A DNA stretch of 64,000 nt from Humisphaera borealis (GTDB lineage: Bacteria > Planctomycetota > Phycisphaerae > Tepidisphaerales > Tepidisphaeraceae): positions 3,782,001 through 3,846,000 of the forward strand of contig NZ_CP063458.1 of NCBI RefSeq assembly GCF_015169395.1. Reading direction: 5' to 3'. The notes beneath the pieces are model-generated. The model had not been told where the DNA came from. It did no database searches and saw nothing but the letters and a program-made list of their open reading frames with translations. Of this stretch, positions 16,636 to 25,576 are shown piece by piece. How positions within the stretch are numbered: the first letter of the stretch is position 1; every line of letters starts with the position of its first letter. The position numbers were made by a program, and so were the translations under genes.

Positions 16636-19080
16636 ATGAGACGTTTTGTTGTGCAACTAAGCCCCACCGTTCGTTCACTGTCGGCCGCGCTGGCGGTCTT
16701 CACCGCCGTTGCGATGTCCGTTCAGGTCGTGAATGCGGCCGAAGTCACCGGCGAAGCAATCTACACCCAGCAATGCGTCCGTTGCCACAGCCCCAGCGGT
16801 GGCGGAACGAAAAAGGCCGCACTTCCGCTGATCGGCGACAAGTCCCTGCCGCAACTGGCCCGCGTGATCCAGCGGACCATGCCCGAGAGCGATCCGGGCT
16901 CGCTGTCGCAGGCCGACGCCGCCAAGGTTGCCGAGTATGTCTACAAGGGCTTCTATTCCCCCGACGCCCAGGCCAAAGCCAACCCGCCGCGGGTAGACCT
17001 CGCCCGGCTGACCGTCCGCCAGTATCGCAACTCTGTCGCCGACCTGATCGGCAGTTTTCGGCAACCCATCAAACCGGACGACCGGCGAGGCTTGCGCGGC
17101 GAATATTTCGCGTCGCGCGATTTCCGGACCGATCGCCGGCTAATCGACCGGATCGACCCCGAGCTGAACTTCGATTTTCACGCCGACGGCCCGGCTGAGG
17201 CGGCTCCGCAGGACGTACGAGCGTCGAAAGACGACGGCAAATCCAAGTCGGGTACAGCCGCGAAAGGGGCACCCGAGTCCAAGGCGGCGGCAGGCCAAGA
17301 CGACGGCAAGTCGAAGGACGGCTTCAATCCGCAGCAGTTCTGCGCCCGCTGGGAGGGGTCCGTGACCGCGCCGGAAACCGGGCCGTACGACTTTGTCGTC
17401 CGCAGCGATCAGGCCGTCCGCCTGTTCGTCAATGATCTGCGCACGCCGCTGATCGACGCGATGATCAAGTCCGGTTCGGACACCGAGTTTCGGGGCACCA
17501 TTTTCCTGCTCGCCGGGCGGAGCTATTCGCTGCGGCTGGAGTTCTCGAAGGGTCGGCAACTGACGCCGGAGAATCTGCGCAAGCACCTGCCGCCGGTGCC
17601 GGCATCGGTGGCACTGTTGTGGAAGGCCCCGCACCGACCGGAGGAGATCATTCCGTCGCGGCACCTGTCGGCGGGCCGGTCGGCGGAAGTCGCGGTGATC
17701 GAAACGCCTTTTCCGCCCGACGACCGAAGCTACGGTTGGGAGCGCGGCACGACGATCTCGAAGGAATGGTTCGCGGCGACGACAGGCGGCGCGCTCGAGG
17801 CGGCCGGCTACATCGCCGCGCGGCTTCCGGAACTGTCGGGCGTGCAGGACAACGCGTCCGATCGGGCGATCAAGCTGCGAGCGTTTTCCAAGACCTTCGC
17901 CGAGCGGGCGTTTCGGCGGCCGCTGACGGACGCAGAGAAGAAGCGGTACGTCGATTCGCAGTTCGACGCTGAGCCGAACGATCCGCAACTGGCGGTTAAG
18001 CGATCGGTGCTGCTGGTGCTGAAGTCGGCACGGTTTCTGTACCCGGCGTTGTCGGACATGCCGCCGCAGTACGCCGCCGCGTCGAAGTTGTCGTACACCC
18101 TCTGGGATTCGTCGCCGGACAAGCTGCTGATGGATGCTGCCGCGGCAGGAAAGCTCGGCACGCGCGACGAGCTTCGCCGGCACGCCGAGCGCATGCTGGC
18201 CGACCCCCGCGCTCGGACGAAAGTTCGCGAGTTTATGTTCGCCTGGCTGCACGTCGACCACTCGCCGGAAGTGGTGAAAGATGCCAAGCGGTTCCCGGGG
18301 TTCGATGCCAAACTCGCCGCCGACCTGCGGACATCGCTGGAGCTGTTCCTCGACGACGTCGTCTGGAGCGAGGCCTCGGATTTCCGCCAGTTGATGCTGT
18401 CCGACCAGGCTTACTTGAATGGCCGGCTCGCAAAGTTCTACGGGGCAGGCCTTCCGCCGGACGCCGGGTTTCAAAAGACGACCTTTGACCCGGGGCATCG
18501 GTCGGGGGTGGTGACGCATCCCTATCTCTTGTCGGTACTTGCGTACGCCGGCGAGAGCTCGCCGATCCACCGCGGTGTCTTCCTGGTGCGGGGGATTCTG
18601 GGTGTCTCCCTGCGGCCCCCGAATGAAGCTTTCGTACCCCTGCCGCCGGACAAGCACCCCGATCTGACCACCCGCCAGCGGGTTTCACTGCAGACCAAGG
18701 GGGAGTCATGCATCGGCTGTCACGGGGTCATCAACCCGGTCGGATTCGCGCTGGAGAACTTCGATGCAGTCGGCCGACATCGGGAGAGGGACGCGAGCAA
18801 GCCGATCGATGTGACCGGAGAATATGAGACGCGGGCCGGCCCCATCGCAAAATTCGACGGCCCCAAGCAACTCGCGACCTATTTGGCCGGTAGTGAAGAC
18901 GTGCATGGGGCTTTCGCCCAGCAGATGTTTCAGCATCTTGTGAAACAATCGGTCCGTGCCTATGGCCTGCAAATGCCGGCCGAACTGCGGAAAACGTTCG
19001 TCCAGAACGGCTATAGTGTGAAGAAGTTGATTGTGGAGATCGCCGCAACCGCGGCTGAGAAGGTAGTCAGTAGTCAGTAG
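16636..19080 (+). CDS. Planctomycete cytochrome/PA14/DUF1592-DUF1588 protein
   Basis: An 814-residue exported protein. A signal peptide is followed by a c-type heme motif CVRCH (47-51) in a small cytochrome domain. DUF1587-like sequence comes next (LARLTVRQYRNSVADLIG). A PA14-like beta domain (about 150-325: LRGEYFASRDF, WEGSVTAPETGPYDFVVRSDQAVRLFVN) interrupts it. DUF1595, DUF1592 and DUF1588 regions follow; the last contains a second heme-like motif CIGCH (692-696) in CIGCHGVINPVGFALENFD, then DUF1585. Such proteins are abundant in planctomycetes, are paired with DUF1552 proteins, and have no proven function. ATG at 16636 was preferred over TTG at 16633. The last codons and the stop lie inside a repeat arm. 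Confidence 0.9.
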   Translation: MRRFVVQLSPTVRSLSAALAVFTAVAMSVQVVNAAEVTGEAIYTQQCVRCHSPSGGGTKKAALPLIGDKSLPQLARVIQRTMPESDPGSLSQADAAKVAEYVYKGFYSPDAQAKANPPRVDLARLTVRQYRNSVADLIGSFRQPIKPDDRRGLRGEYFASRDFRTDRRLIDRIDPELNFDFHADGPAEAAPQDVRASKDDGKSKSGTAAKGAPESKAAAGQDDGKSKDGFNPQQFCARWEGSVTAPETGPYDFVVRSDQAVRLFVNDLRTPLIDAMIKSGSDTEFRGTIFLLAGRSYSLRLEFSKGRQLTPENLRKHLPPVPASVALLWKAPHRPEEIIPSRHLSAGRSAEVAVIETPFPPDDRSYGWERGTTISKEWFAATTGGALEAAGYIAARLPELSGVQDNASDRAIKLRAFSKTFAERAFRRPLTDAEKKRYVDSQFDAEPNDPQLAVKRSVLLVLKSARFLYPALSDMPPQYAAASKLSYTLWDSSPDKLLMDAAAAGKLGTRDELRRHAERMLADPRARTKVREFMFAWLHVDHSPEVVKDAKRFPGFDAKLAADLRTSLELFLDDVVWSEASDFRQLMLSDQAYLNGRLAKFYGAGLPPDAGFQKTTFDPGHRSGVVTHPYLLSVLAYAGESSPIHRGVFLVRGILGVSLRPPNEAFVPLPPDKHPDLTTRQRVSLQTKGESCIGCHGVINPVGFALENFDAVGRHRERDASKPIDVTGEYETRAGPIAKFDGPKQLATYLAGSEDVHGAFAQQMFQHLVKQSVRAYGLQMPAELRKTFVQNGYSVKKLIVEIAATAAEKVVSSQ

Positions 19081-19133
19081 AGATTCGCGAGTCCTTTGTC
19101 CTCTCTGACGACTGACCACCGACTACTGGCTAC
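19063..19133. repeat. GTAGTCA-word inverted repeat overlapping a stop codon
   Basis: Arms 19063-19080 and 19116-19133 match in inverted orientation at 15 of 18 positions and consist of iterated GTAGTCA/TAGTCAG words. The left arm encodes the last five residues and the stop of the DUF1592 protein, so the element appears to have entered or spread into the coding end. Confidence 0.7.
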
Positions 19134-19155
19134 TCCATCGCAAACGGAGTGATTA

Positions 19156-20469
19156 ATGTCCCGTACTCGCCGCGAATTCATCCGAGACCTTGGCCTTAGC
19201 GCCGCGGCGATCCCGTTCGTGCTGAACCTGCCGAGCCTTGCGTTCGCCAACCAGGCGAAGCGCAAGCAGCGCGTCATTTTCATGTTCAGCCCCAATGGCG
19301 TGGTCCGGAAGAACTTCTGGCCGGACAAAGACGGTAAGGACTTTGACCTCAAAGAGATCCTGCAACCGCTGGCGCCGTTCAAAGACCGCACGCTGATGCT
19401 TAACGGCATGAGCACGCTGGTCCGCGGCGACGGCGACGGACACATGCGCGGCATGGGCTGCCTCCTCACCGGCACGGAACTGTTCCCCGGTAACATCATG
19501 GGCGGTGGCAACACGCCCGCCGGCTGGTCCAAGGGCATCTCGATCGACCAGGAACTCAAGAACTTTCTGCAAAAGAACCCGGCGACGAAGACGCGTTTCG
19601 GCTCGTTGGAGTTTGGCGTCATGGTCCCCGAACGGGCCGACACCTGGACCCGGTGGAGCTATGCCGGTCCGAACAAGCCGGTCACGCCGATCGACGATCC
19701 GTACCAGATGTTCGCAAAGCTGTACGGCAAGGCGAAAGACCAGGAAGCGCTCTCGAGCGTACTCGACGGCATCAAGGACGACCTGAAGAAGGTCGGAGCG
19801 GCCGTCGGTGCCGCCGACCGCAGGCTCATCGAAGAGCACGCGACCTTCGTCCGCGAGATGGAAGAAGAGCTGAAGCAGGCCAAGGCGGCGGCTTCCCACC
19901 CTGTGCCGGTGATCGAACCGGGCGTGCGCAAGGACAACGACAACATCCCGCAGATCAGCAAGGTGCAGATCGACCTGATGGTCAACGCGTTCGTGGCCGA
20001 TTTCACCCGCGTCGCGTCGATGCAGTACACGCATAGCGTCGGCGGGGCGCGCATGAAGTGGCTCGGCATCACCGAAGGCCATCACACGCTCTCCCACGAG
20101 GGCAACGACAAGATTCCGGCCCAGGAAAAACTGACCAAGATCAACAAGTGGTTCTGCGAGCAGCTGGCTTACATGGCCAAACGCCTTGCCGAGACCCCGG
20201 AGCCCGGCGGCCAGGGCAGCCTGCTCGACAACACCACCATCATCTGGACCAACGAGCTCGGTGAAGGCAATTCGCACTCGCTGGACAATATCCCGTACGT
20301 GATGGTGGGCAACGGCCTGAACTTCAAGATGGGCCAGGCGATCACGTATCCCAAGCGCACCGCGCACAACCGCCTGCTGATGTCGATTGCACACGCGTTC
20401 GGACATGAGGTGAAGACGTTCGGCAGCGCAAACTTCTGCGGCGACGGGGCGCTGACGGGTTTGACCTGA
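19156..20469 (+). CDS. Tat-exported DUF1552 protein
   Basis: A 437-residue DUF1552 family protein. The N-terminus [20 protein letters not shown] is a twin-arginine signal. Family landmarks are [54 protein letters not shown] and the C-terminal [27 protein letters not shown]. The fold resembles the alkaline-phosphatase-like DUF1501/DUF1552 group, but no activity is established. It is 75 bp downstream of the DUF1592 cytochrome. This pairing is typical for planctomycetes and suggests a two-protein extracytoplasmic system, here joined by a redoxin protein. Confidence 0.93.
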   Translation: MSRTRREFIRDLGLSAAAIPFVLNLPSLAFANQAKRKQRVIFMFSPNGVVRKNFWPDKDGKDFDLKEILQPLAPFKDRTLMLNGMSTLVRGDGDGHMRGMGCLLTGTELFPGNIMGGGNTPAGWSKGISIDQELKNFLQKNPATKTRFGSLEFGVMVPERADTWTRWSYAGPNKPVTPIDDPYQMFAKLYGKAKDQEALSSVLDGIKDDLKKVGAAVGAADRRLIEEHATFVREMEEELKQAKAAASHPVPVIEPGVRKDNDNIPQISKVQIDLMVNAFVADFTRVASMQYTHSVGGARMKWLGITEGHHTLSHEGNDKIPAQEKLTKINKWFCEQLAYMAKRLAETPEPGGQGSLLDNTTIIWTNELGEGNSHSLDNIPYVMVGNGLNFKMGQAITYPKRTAHNRLLMSIAHAFGHEVKTFGSANFCGDGALTGLT

Positions 20470-21267
20470 TCGGCGGTCAACGAAATGCGGGGCCTTGAAG
20501 AGGTGCTCCAAGGCGCGGCGAGTTCGTTCGTCGACCAGTTGCGCGGGTCTGATGCCCTTGACGCCAGTCAACCAATCGGCCTCGGTACCTGGAGGACTCC
20601 GGCGGGCAGGCGGGTCAGGAACTTAGGATGTCGCCCCACGAAACGCCTACAATCTGTCGCAATTTACGCCACCCCTTGAAATAGCCGATGATCTTGTCAT
20701 GATGTGTGCGGGTTGAACCGGGCACGACCTGCACTTCGCAGTAGAATCGATCCGATAAACCGAATCGGCCGTTGAGATGAGCTCGCTGTAGTCGGCAGGT
20801 ATTGTGCCGGAAGTGGTCTGCCGCATGGATGCGGGTTTGACCGGCAGTTGAAGCGACGTCAGGGATGACAGATGACGTCGTCGGGGCCGGTAGTTTCCTT
20901 CTTCCATGCTGGATGATTTCACACCACGACGGTGTGTTTGACCGCGCAAGCCATGGCCTGTTGAGGGCCTGTGTTGTGCGAGCTGTCCTGATGTCTATCA
21001 GGATGACGGTGTGAGACGTTCTCCCCGGCGGGAGGGCGTGAAATGGCAGTGAGTTCGATGTTGAAGCTCGAAAGTGATTGAAGTCCGGGCGGTATCCGGA
21101 CCGTTTTGAGGGTCATCAAACCAATAGGACGGGGTAAGAGTCAGCGACGCACCAGCGAACGGAGTCGTTTTAAGGGATGGGCAGTGTAGCCGGGCCCTAT
21201 GGACGGGGTCCTTCATTGCACCTCGCGTCGCGTACCGCCGGGCCTTGTTTAGCGTGTTGAGGCAAGT
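20470..21267. other. 800-bp gap without a recognisable gene
   Basis: Between the DUF1552 and PilZ genes I see no credible protein. The open frames (for example 20647-20949 minus and 20919-21119 minus) lack RBSs, family motifs and the strong third-position GC of neighbours. No tRNA or known riboswitch pattern was recognised. The gap contains several short G-rich hairpins and could hold a small RNA, but nothing specific supports one. Confidence 0.6.
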
Positions 21268-21606
21268 ATGAGTCGTTCCTTGGAGCACCGGCGTCCGCCG
21301 GTCGTTCTTCAGTCCCCCGTGATTCCCGACCGCCGTCGCGACAGCCGTAAGCCGCTGCAGACGCGGAGCACGGTCGTCGTTCTCGACGGCCCGGACGCCA
21401 ACACAACCCATGACGTGCTCACGCGCGACATGTCGTTCAGTGGCGTTTCTTTCCAGCTGAAGCTGCCGCTGAATGTCGGTTGGCGCGTCCGCCTGGATGT
21501 GCCCGGCCCCGGCAACAGCCTGACCCGCCGCACCGCCGAGGTCGTCCGCAGTCGCCCCCTGTCGAACGGCAAGTTCGAGATGGCGGTTCAGTTCCGCTCC
21601 GCATAA
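21268..21606 (+). CDS. PilZ domain protein
   Basis: A 112-residue protein with a single PilZ domain. The c-di-GMP-binding signature is visible: RRRDSRKP (RxxxR) at about 22-29 and DMSFSGVSF (D/NxSxxG) at about 54-62. The rest is a beta-barrel core (GWRVRLDVPG, RRTAEVVRS, FEMAVQFRS). PilZ adaptors bind c-di-GMP and modulate motility, adhesion or polysaccharide production by contacting partners. No diguanylate cyclase is nearby. GAGGC about 5 bases before the ATG is a weak RBS. A separate permease gene follows. Confidence 0.9.
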   Translation: MSRSLEHRRPPVVLQSPVIPDRRRDSRKPLQTRSTVVVLDGPDANTTHDVLTRDMSFSGVSFQLKLPLNVGWRVRLDVPGPGNSLTRRTAEVVRSRPLSNGKFEMAVQFRSA

Positions 21607-21717
21607 CGCGACGGTCGAAAGTGGAATGCCGACCTTTGGTGCAACGCATCGGGTTTGCCGGCACCAATTCGACGATCCACAATCGACAATCAACCCGCTC
21701 CGAGTTCCAATTCCGAC

Positions 21718-24243
21718 ATGAGCCTTCTCGCTCGCGTCGCGACCGTCAGTCCCTTCGGACCGATTTTCGGCAAAGAGCTGCGCGTCACCAGTCGGCGAAA
21801 GCGCACCTATCTGCTGCGCGTCGGCTATCTCTCGCTGCTGCTGCTGGCGCTGTTGCTGGCGTACGCCAGTTCCGGCCGGTCGTATGGGGGTGTCGCCGCG
21901 CAGATGCAGCGGCAGGCGGCACTGGGGACGGCATTCTTCGTGGCGTTCACGATCTTCAGCGTCGGGGCAATGGGCCTCATCGGCCCGGTCCTGACCGCCA
22001 ACGCGATCGGCGCCGAAAAGCTCGCCAAGACCCTCCCCGTTCTGCTCATGACGCCGATCACCGCCTGGCAGGTGGTCAGCGGCAAGCTCTTCAGTCGCGT
22101 GCTGGTCGCGCTCATGCTGCTGGGCCTGAGCCTGCCGGTGCTGGCGCTGTGTCGGCTTCTGGGCGGCGTGGAACTGCGGCAGATGCTCGCGGTGCTGTCG
22201 ATTGCGACCAGCTTCGTCATCTCGTGCGCGGCGATCGGCCTGTTCCTGTCGCTTTTCCTGAACCGCGCCGCGATTGTCATCCTGCTGGCGTACGGCATTC
22301 TCGGGGTGCTGTACATCCTTGTGCCGGTCGTGCTGGTAGCGATCTTTGACATCGGCAAAGGCGGGCCCCGCGGCGGACTGGGCGGGATGCAGTTTCTGAT
22401 GGCGCTCAACCCATTCGGCTGCGCCGCGATGATGTGCGAACCCCGCATCGGCAACTTCCTCGGGGATACCTGGATTGCCTGCGTGATCGTGCAATTGGCG
22501 TTCGCCGCGGGGCTGGTAGGGCTGACGTCGATCCTGCTCCGTCGACAGTTCCGCAATGCCGGCGAGAAGCCGATCGCGATGCCCGCTGCCGCCGGTCCGA
22601 GCTTCGTTCCCCAGCCGCCATCGCTACTGCCATCTCAATTACCGCCGCCGCTGCCGGCTTTTGGCGAGTCCTCTGAGCCCGCACTGCCGCCTGTAAGGGT
22701 CGCCTCCGGCCCGCCTCCGATCGTGACCTACGTCGCCCCCATGACGGCCATCGCCGCACTTCCGACCCGCGAGGTCGGCGACAACCCCGTCCTGTGGCGC
22801 GAGCTGCGCCGGCCCCTGTTGCCGAAGTTCTGGCAACGGCTCGTCGCCAGCCTGGCGGTCATGGCCATCATGCTGTTGATTTATGCCGTCCTGGCCGAAG
22901 GCAACGACCTGGACGACGTAGACGTCCAGGGCGGCTTCGCGTGCGTCTTCTTCGGTGTCTGGTGGCTGCTGTCGGCGGTGCTGTCTGCGACCGCGATTTC
23001 CCAGGAAAAAGAGACCGACACTTGGACGCTGCTCATGGCCGCCCCCATGTCCGGCAGCGATATCGTCTGGGGCAAGGTCGTCGGCCTGCTCCGCCGGATG
23101 ATGTGGCCGACCATCCTGATGTGCGTCCACTTCCTGCTCTTCGTGATCGGCGGCGTCATCCCGCTCTGGTCGATCCTGTTCGTCATCCTGATGACCGTCG
23201 CGTGCAACAGCATCTGGCTGGCGACTGGGGTCTGGATCTCATTGCGGATCAAGAAGGTCACCTTCGCGGTCATCGCGAACCTGATGCTCGCGATCATCGC
23301 GTACGGCGTGGTGCCGCTGATGGTGCTGATCCCCGCCGAACTGCTCACCCGTCGCGGCGAACGCCTGGCCCAGCACACGGCGTGGTACATCCCTTACTTT
23401 TACCTGGCCGAGGGTTTCGAGGGGATTCGCCGGACGGACAACAACTGGAAGAACAGCTATTACGAGAATGGTCGCTACATCACGGAGAGCTCGTCGAGAG
23501 CGTATCACCTTCCTGGGAGCGAACGCGTCGGTTCTGTCGGGTTCGTGTCGATCGCGGCCGGCTGCGCGGCGATCCATCTGCTGCTGGCGTTCCTGATCCT
23601 GCGACGGACGGCCGACAACTTCGACGAGATCGTCGGCCGGGCCGGCAAACGCCGATTCGTCGGCGTTACCGATACCGACGACGCGCTGCTGCCGGTCGGC
23701 ACCAGCGCGCCATCCGAAGCGGCCGGCAGGGGTGGTATCGTCGCCGCGTCCGCCGCGACGTCGGCCCACCCGGCCGCTCTTTCCGACGAATCTCCCGATC
23801 TGTATGCCTCGTTCGGTCGCCGGGCGGTCGCGGCGACGGTCGATACTGCGATCGTCATGTTCGCCTGCTCGGTGGTGGGCTTGGTCTGGGGCGTGATTAA
23901 CGTGCTGACCGAAGCCGTGGACGAACTGGACGAGAGCGTGACCCACCGCGTGATGCTCAACCACCTGGGTGTTGCCATCCTGGTGAGCTTCGTGGTCGGC
24001 GTGTTTTACTGGGCGGCGTTCGAGTCATCCCGCCGCCGGGCGACGCCGGGCAAGCTGCTGATGGGCATCTTCGTCGCCGACCTGGAAGGCCGCCGGCTGA
24101 GTTTCGGCAAGGCGCTCGTCCGGCACGTCGGCAAGCTGGTGTCGGCCCTGACGGCCGGCGCCGGATTCCTAGAAGTCCTCTTCAACCGCCGCCGCCAGGC
24201 GATGCACGACCGAATGGCGGGCGCGGTGGTGCTGAGGAAGTGA
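21718..24243 (+). CDS. Duplicated ABC-2 permease fused to an RDD domain
   Basis: An 841-residue inner-membrane protein. Two ABC-2/NatB-like permease halves are visible. The first (about 1-280) starts FGKELRVTSRRKRTYLLRVGYL; the second (about 365-660) starts NPVLWRELRRPLLPKFWQRL. Both contain the IGAEKLAKTLPVLLMTPITAWQ / EKETDTWTLLMAAPMSGSDI type segment with about six hydrophobic helices. A Pro-rich linker joins them. The C-terminal about 140 residues form an RDD domain (FGRRAVAATVDTAIV, RRATPGKLLMGIFV, RQAMHDRMAGAVVL). No ATPase gene is adjacent, so an unlinked NatA-type partner is expected. The start MSLLARV was preferred because upstream bases form an ACAATC repeat. Confidence 0.88.
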   Translation: MSLLARVATVSPFGPIFGKELRVTSRRKRTYLLRVGYLSLLLLALLLAYASSGRSYGGVAAQMQRQAALGTAFFVAFTIFSVGAMGLIGPVLTANAIGAEKLAKTLPVLLMTPITAWQVVSGKLFSRVLVALMLLGLSLPVLALCRLLGGVELRQMLAVLSIATSFVISCAAIGLFLSLFLNRAAIVILLAYGILGVLYILVPVVLVAIFDIGKGGPRGGLGGMQFLMALNPFGCAAMMCEPRIGNFLGDTWIACVIVQLAFAAGLVGLTSILLRRQFRNAGEKPIAMPAAAGPSFVPQPPSLLPSQLPPPLPAFGESSEPALPPVRVASGPPPIVTYVAPMTAIAALPTREVGDNPVLWRELRRPLLPKFWQRLVASLAVMAIMLLIYAVLAEGNDLDDVDVQGGFACVFFGVWWLLSAVLSATAISQEKETDTWTLLMAAPMSGSDIVWGKVVGLLRRMMWPTILMCVHFLLFVIGGVIPLWSILFVILMTVACNSIWLATGVWISLRIKKVTFAVIANLMLAIIAYGVVPLMVLIPAELLTRRGERLAQHTAWYIPYFYLAEGFEGIRRTDNNWKNSYYENGRYITESSSRAYHLPGSERVGSVGFVSIAAGCAAIHLLLAFLILRRTADNFDEIVGRAGKRRFVGVTDTDDALLPVGTSAPSEAAGRGGIVAASAATSAHPAALSDESPDLYASFGRRAVAATVDTAIVMFACSVVGLVWGVINVLTEAVDELDESVTHRVMLNHLGVAILVSFVVGVFYWAAFESSRRRATPGKLLMGIFVADLEGRRLSFGKALVRHVGKLVSALTAGAGFLEVLFNRRRQAMHDRMAGAVVLRK

Positions 24244-24247
24244 ATTT

Positions 24248-24466
24248 GTCACTGGTCACCGGTCACTGGTCACTGGTCACTGGTCACTGGCTGCGCTGCG
24301 CGGCAACCCGTAGGGTCCGCCTTGGCGGACGCGGTCGCTCGAATTGGCATCCGATGTCCACCTTGGCGGTTCGCTCGCGTTGGTGTTCGCTCGCGTCCGC
24401 CAAGGCGGACCCTACGGGTTGCCGCGCAGCGCAGCCAGTGACAAGTGACAAGTCACCAGTGACAAC
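24248..24466. repeat. 49-bp perfect inverted repeat with word-repeat flanks
   Basis: Arms 24285-24333 and 24392-24440 are perfect inverted copies of 49 bp with a 58-nt spacer. Each arm contains the hairpin TCCGCC-TT-GGCGGA. Outside the arms, TCACTGG words (24248-24284) face GTGACAA/CCAGTGA words (24441-24466) in inverted orientation, so homology continues beyond the perfect arms with indels. The element fills the whole gap between the ABC-2/RDD gene and ymdB. Confidence 0.95.
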
Positions 24467-24480
24467 CGATACTCCCCCGA

Positions 24481-25338
24481 ATGCCCTTTCGCATTCTCGC
24501 TCTCGGCGACATCGTCGGCCGGCCCGGACGGATGGTCGTCCACCGCAAGCTCGCCGAACTCGTCCGCACCCAGAAGATCGACCTCGTCGTCGCCAACGGT
24601 GAAAACATCGCCGGCGGTAGCGGCATCACCCAGAACTTGTTCCACAAGCTTCGCAGCTACGGCGTGGACGTCATCACCCTCGGCGACCACGTCTTCAAGA
24701 AGGTCGATATCCTCCCGACGATGGCCTCCAGCGAACGGCTCGTACGCCCGGCGAACCTCTCCGAAGGCGCGGCCGGCCGTGGGCATACCGTGATCAGCAC
24801 CAACGCCGGCGTTCAGGTGTGCGTCTTCTCGGTGCTCGGTCGCATTTTTATGAATAACCTGCCGGCGAACGACCCCTTCGCCGCCGCCGACCGTGTGCTG
24901 GCGACGATTCCCAAGTCGGTGAAGATCTGCGTCTGCGACGTCCACGCCGAGGCCTCGAGCGAGAAGGTCGCGATGGGGCATTACCTCGACGGACGGGTGA
25001 GCTTTATCTTCGGCACGCACACGCACATCCCCACCGCCGACGCCAAGATCCTGCCCGGCGGCAGCGCGTTCATCAGCGACCTGGGCATGTGCGGCCCCTA
25101 CGATTCGGTGCTGGGCCGGCGGAAAGACCGCGTGGTGCGGTACATGACCACGAACATGCCGCAGCCGTTCGATGTCGCCACGGGTGACGTACGGATGTGC
25201 GGCGCGATCGCGGAGGTCGACCCGGAGACCGGGCGGGCGATCTCCATCGAACGCGTCGAGATCGCCGACGGCAACGCCGATGCGGCCTACGACTCCGACG
25301 ACAAAACCCCGCCCGCGAACTACGGCGGCGGGGATTAG
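24481..25338 (+). CDS. YmdB-like (TIGR00282) metallophosphoesterase
   Basis: A 285-residue cytoplasmic phosphodiesterase of the YmdB family. Metal-binding segments appear in the family order: ALGDIVGRPGR, ANGENIAGG, TLGDHVFKK, DVHAEASSEK and GTHTHIPTADAKIL. The SDLGMCGPYDSVLG stretch is also diagnostic. Bacillus YmdB hydrolyses 2',3'-cyclic nucleotides and cAMP-like substrates and influences biofilm genes; the substrate here is unproven. A 20-residue acidic, Gly-rich tail follows the domain. It stands alone between two repeat elements. Confidence 0.92.
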   Translation: MPFRILALGDIVGRPGRMVVHRKLAELVRTQKIDLVVANGENIAGGSGITQNLFHKLRSYGVDVITLGDHVFKKVDILPTMASSERLVRPANLSEGAAGRGHTVISTNAGVQVCVFSVLGRIFMNNLPANDPFAAADRVLATIPKSVKICVCDVHAEASSEKVAMGHYLDGRVSFIFGTHTHIPTADAKILPGGSAFISDLGMCGPYDSVLGRRKDRVVRYMTTNMPQPFDVATGDVRMCGAIAEVDPETGRAISIERVEIADGNADAAYDSDDKTPPANYGGGD

Positions 25339-25398
25339 GGCACTATAACACGCGTCCCGGGTGGCAATGATGTTTGCCGATCGCGAAGGTTGCCGGTT

Positions 25399-25536
25399 GG
25401 AAGTCCGGTTTCAACACGAAGGCACGAAGAGCACGAAAGGCACGAAGAAATGGAGACGGCAGGCGGCGATCGAAAGCAGCTTCATTTCCGCCTCTTCTTC
25501 GTGTTCTTCGTGCCTTCGTGTTGAAATCGGACTTCC
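25399..25536. repeat. CACGAAGG-word inverted repeat
   Basis: Left arm 25399-25449 and right arm 25495-25536 pair over about 40 bases with few mismatches and consist of iterated CACGAAGG/CACGAAGA words framed by GGAAGTCCG. The left arm has one more word unit than the right. It lies after ymdB and before the UreE-like gene. Confidence 0.9.
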
Positions 25537-25576
25537 GGGGATTTGATACGCGCGTGAAATCCTTGGTCCTTGCCCC

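Noticed and set aside
17140-18657. Long minus-strand open frame opposite the DUF1592 gene
   Set aside because: It lacks motifs and an RBS, and the plus strand encodes heme motifs and known domains.
20647-20949. 100-residue minus-strand open frame in the 20.5-21.3 kb gap
   Set aside because: It has no RBS, no recognisable motif and amino-acid use unlike real genes in this window.
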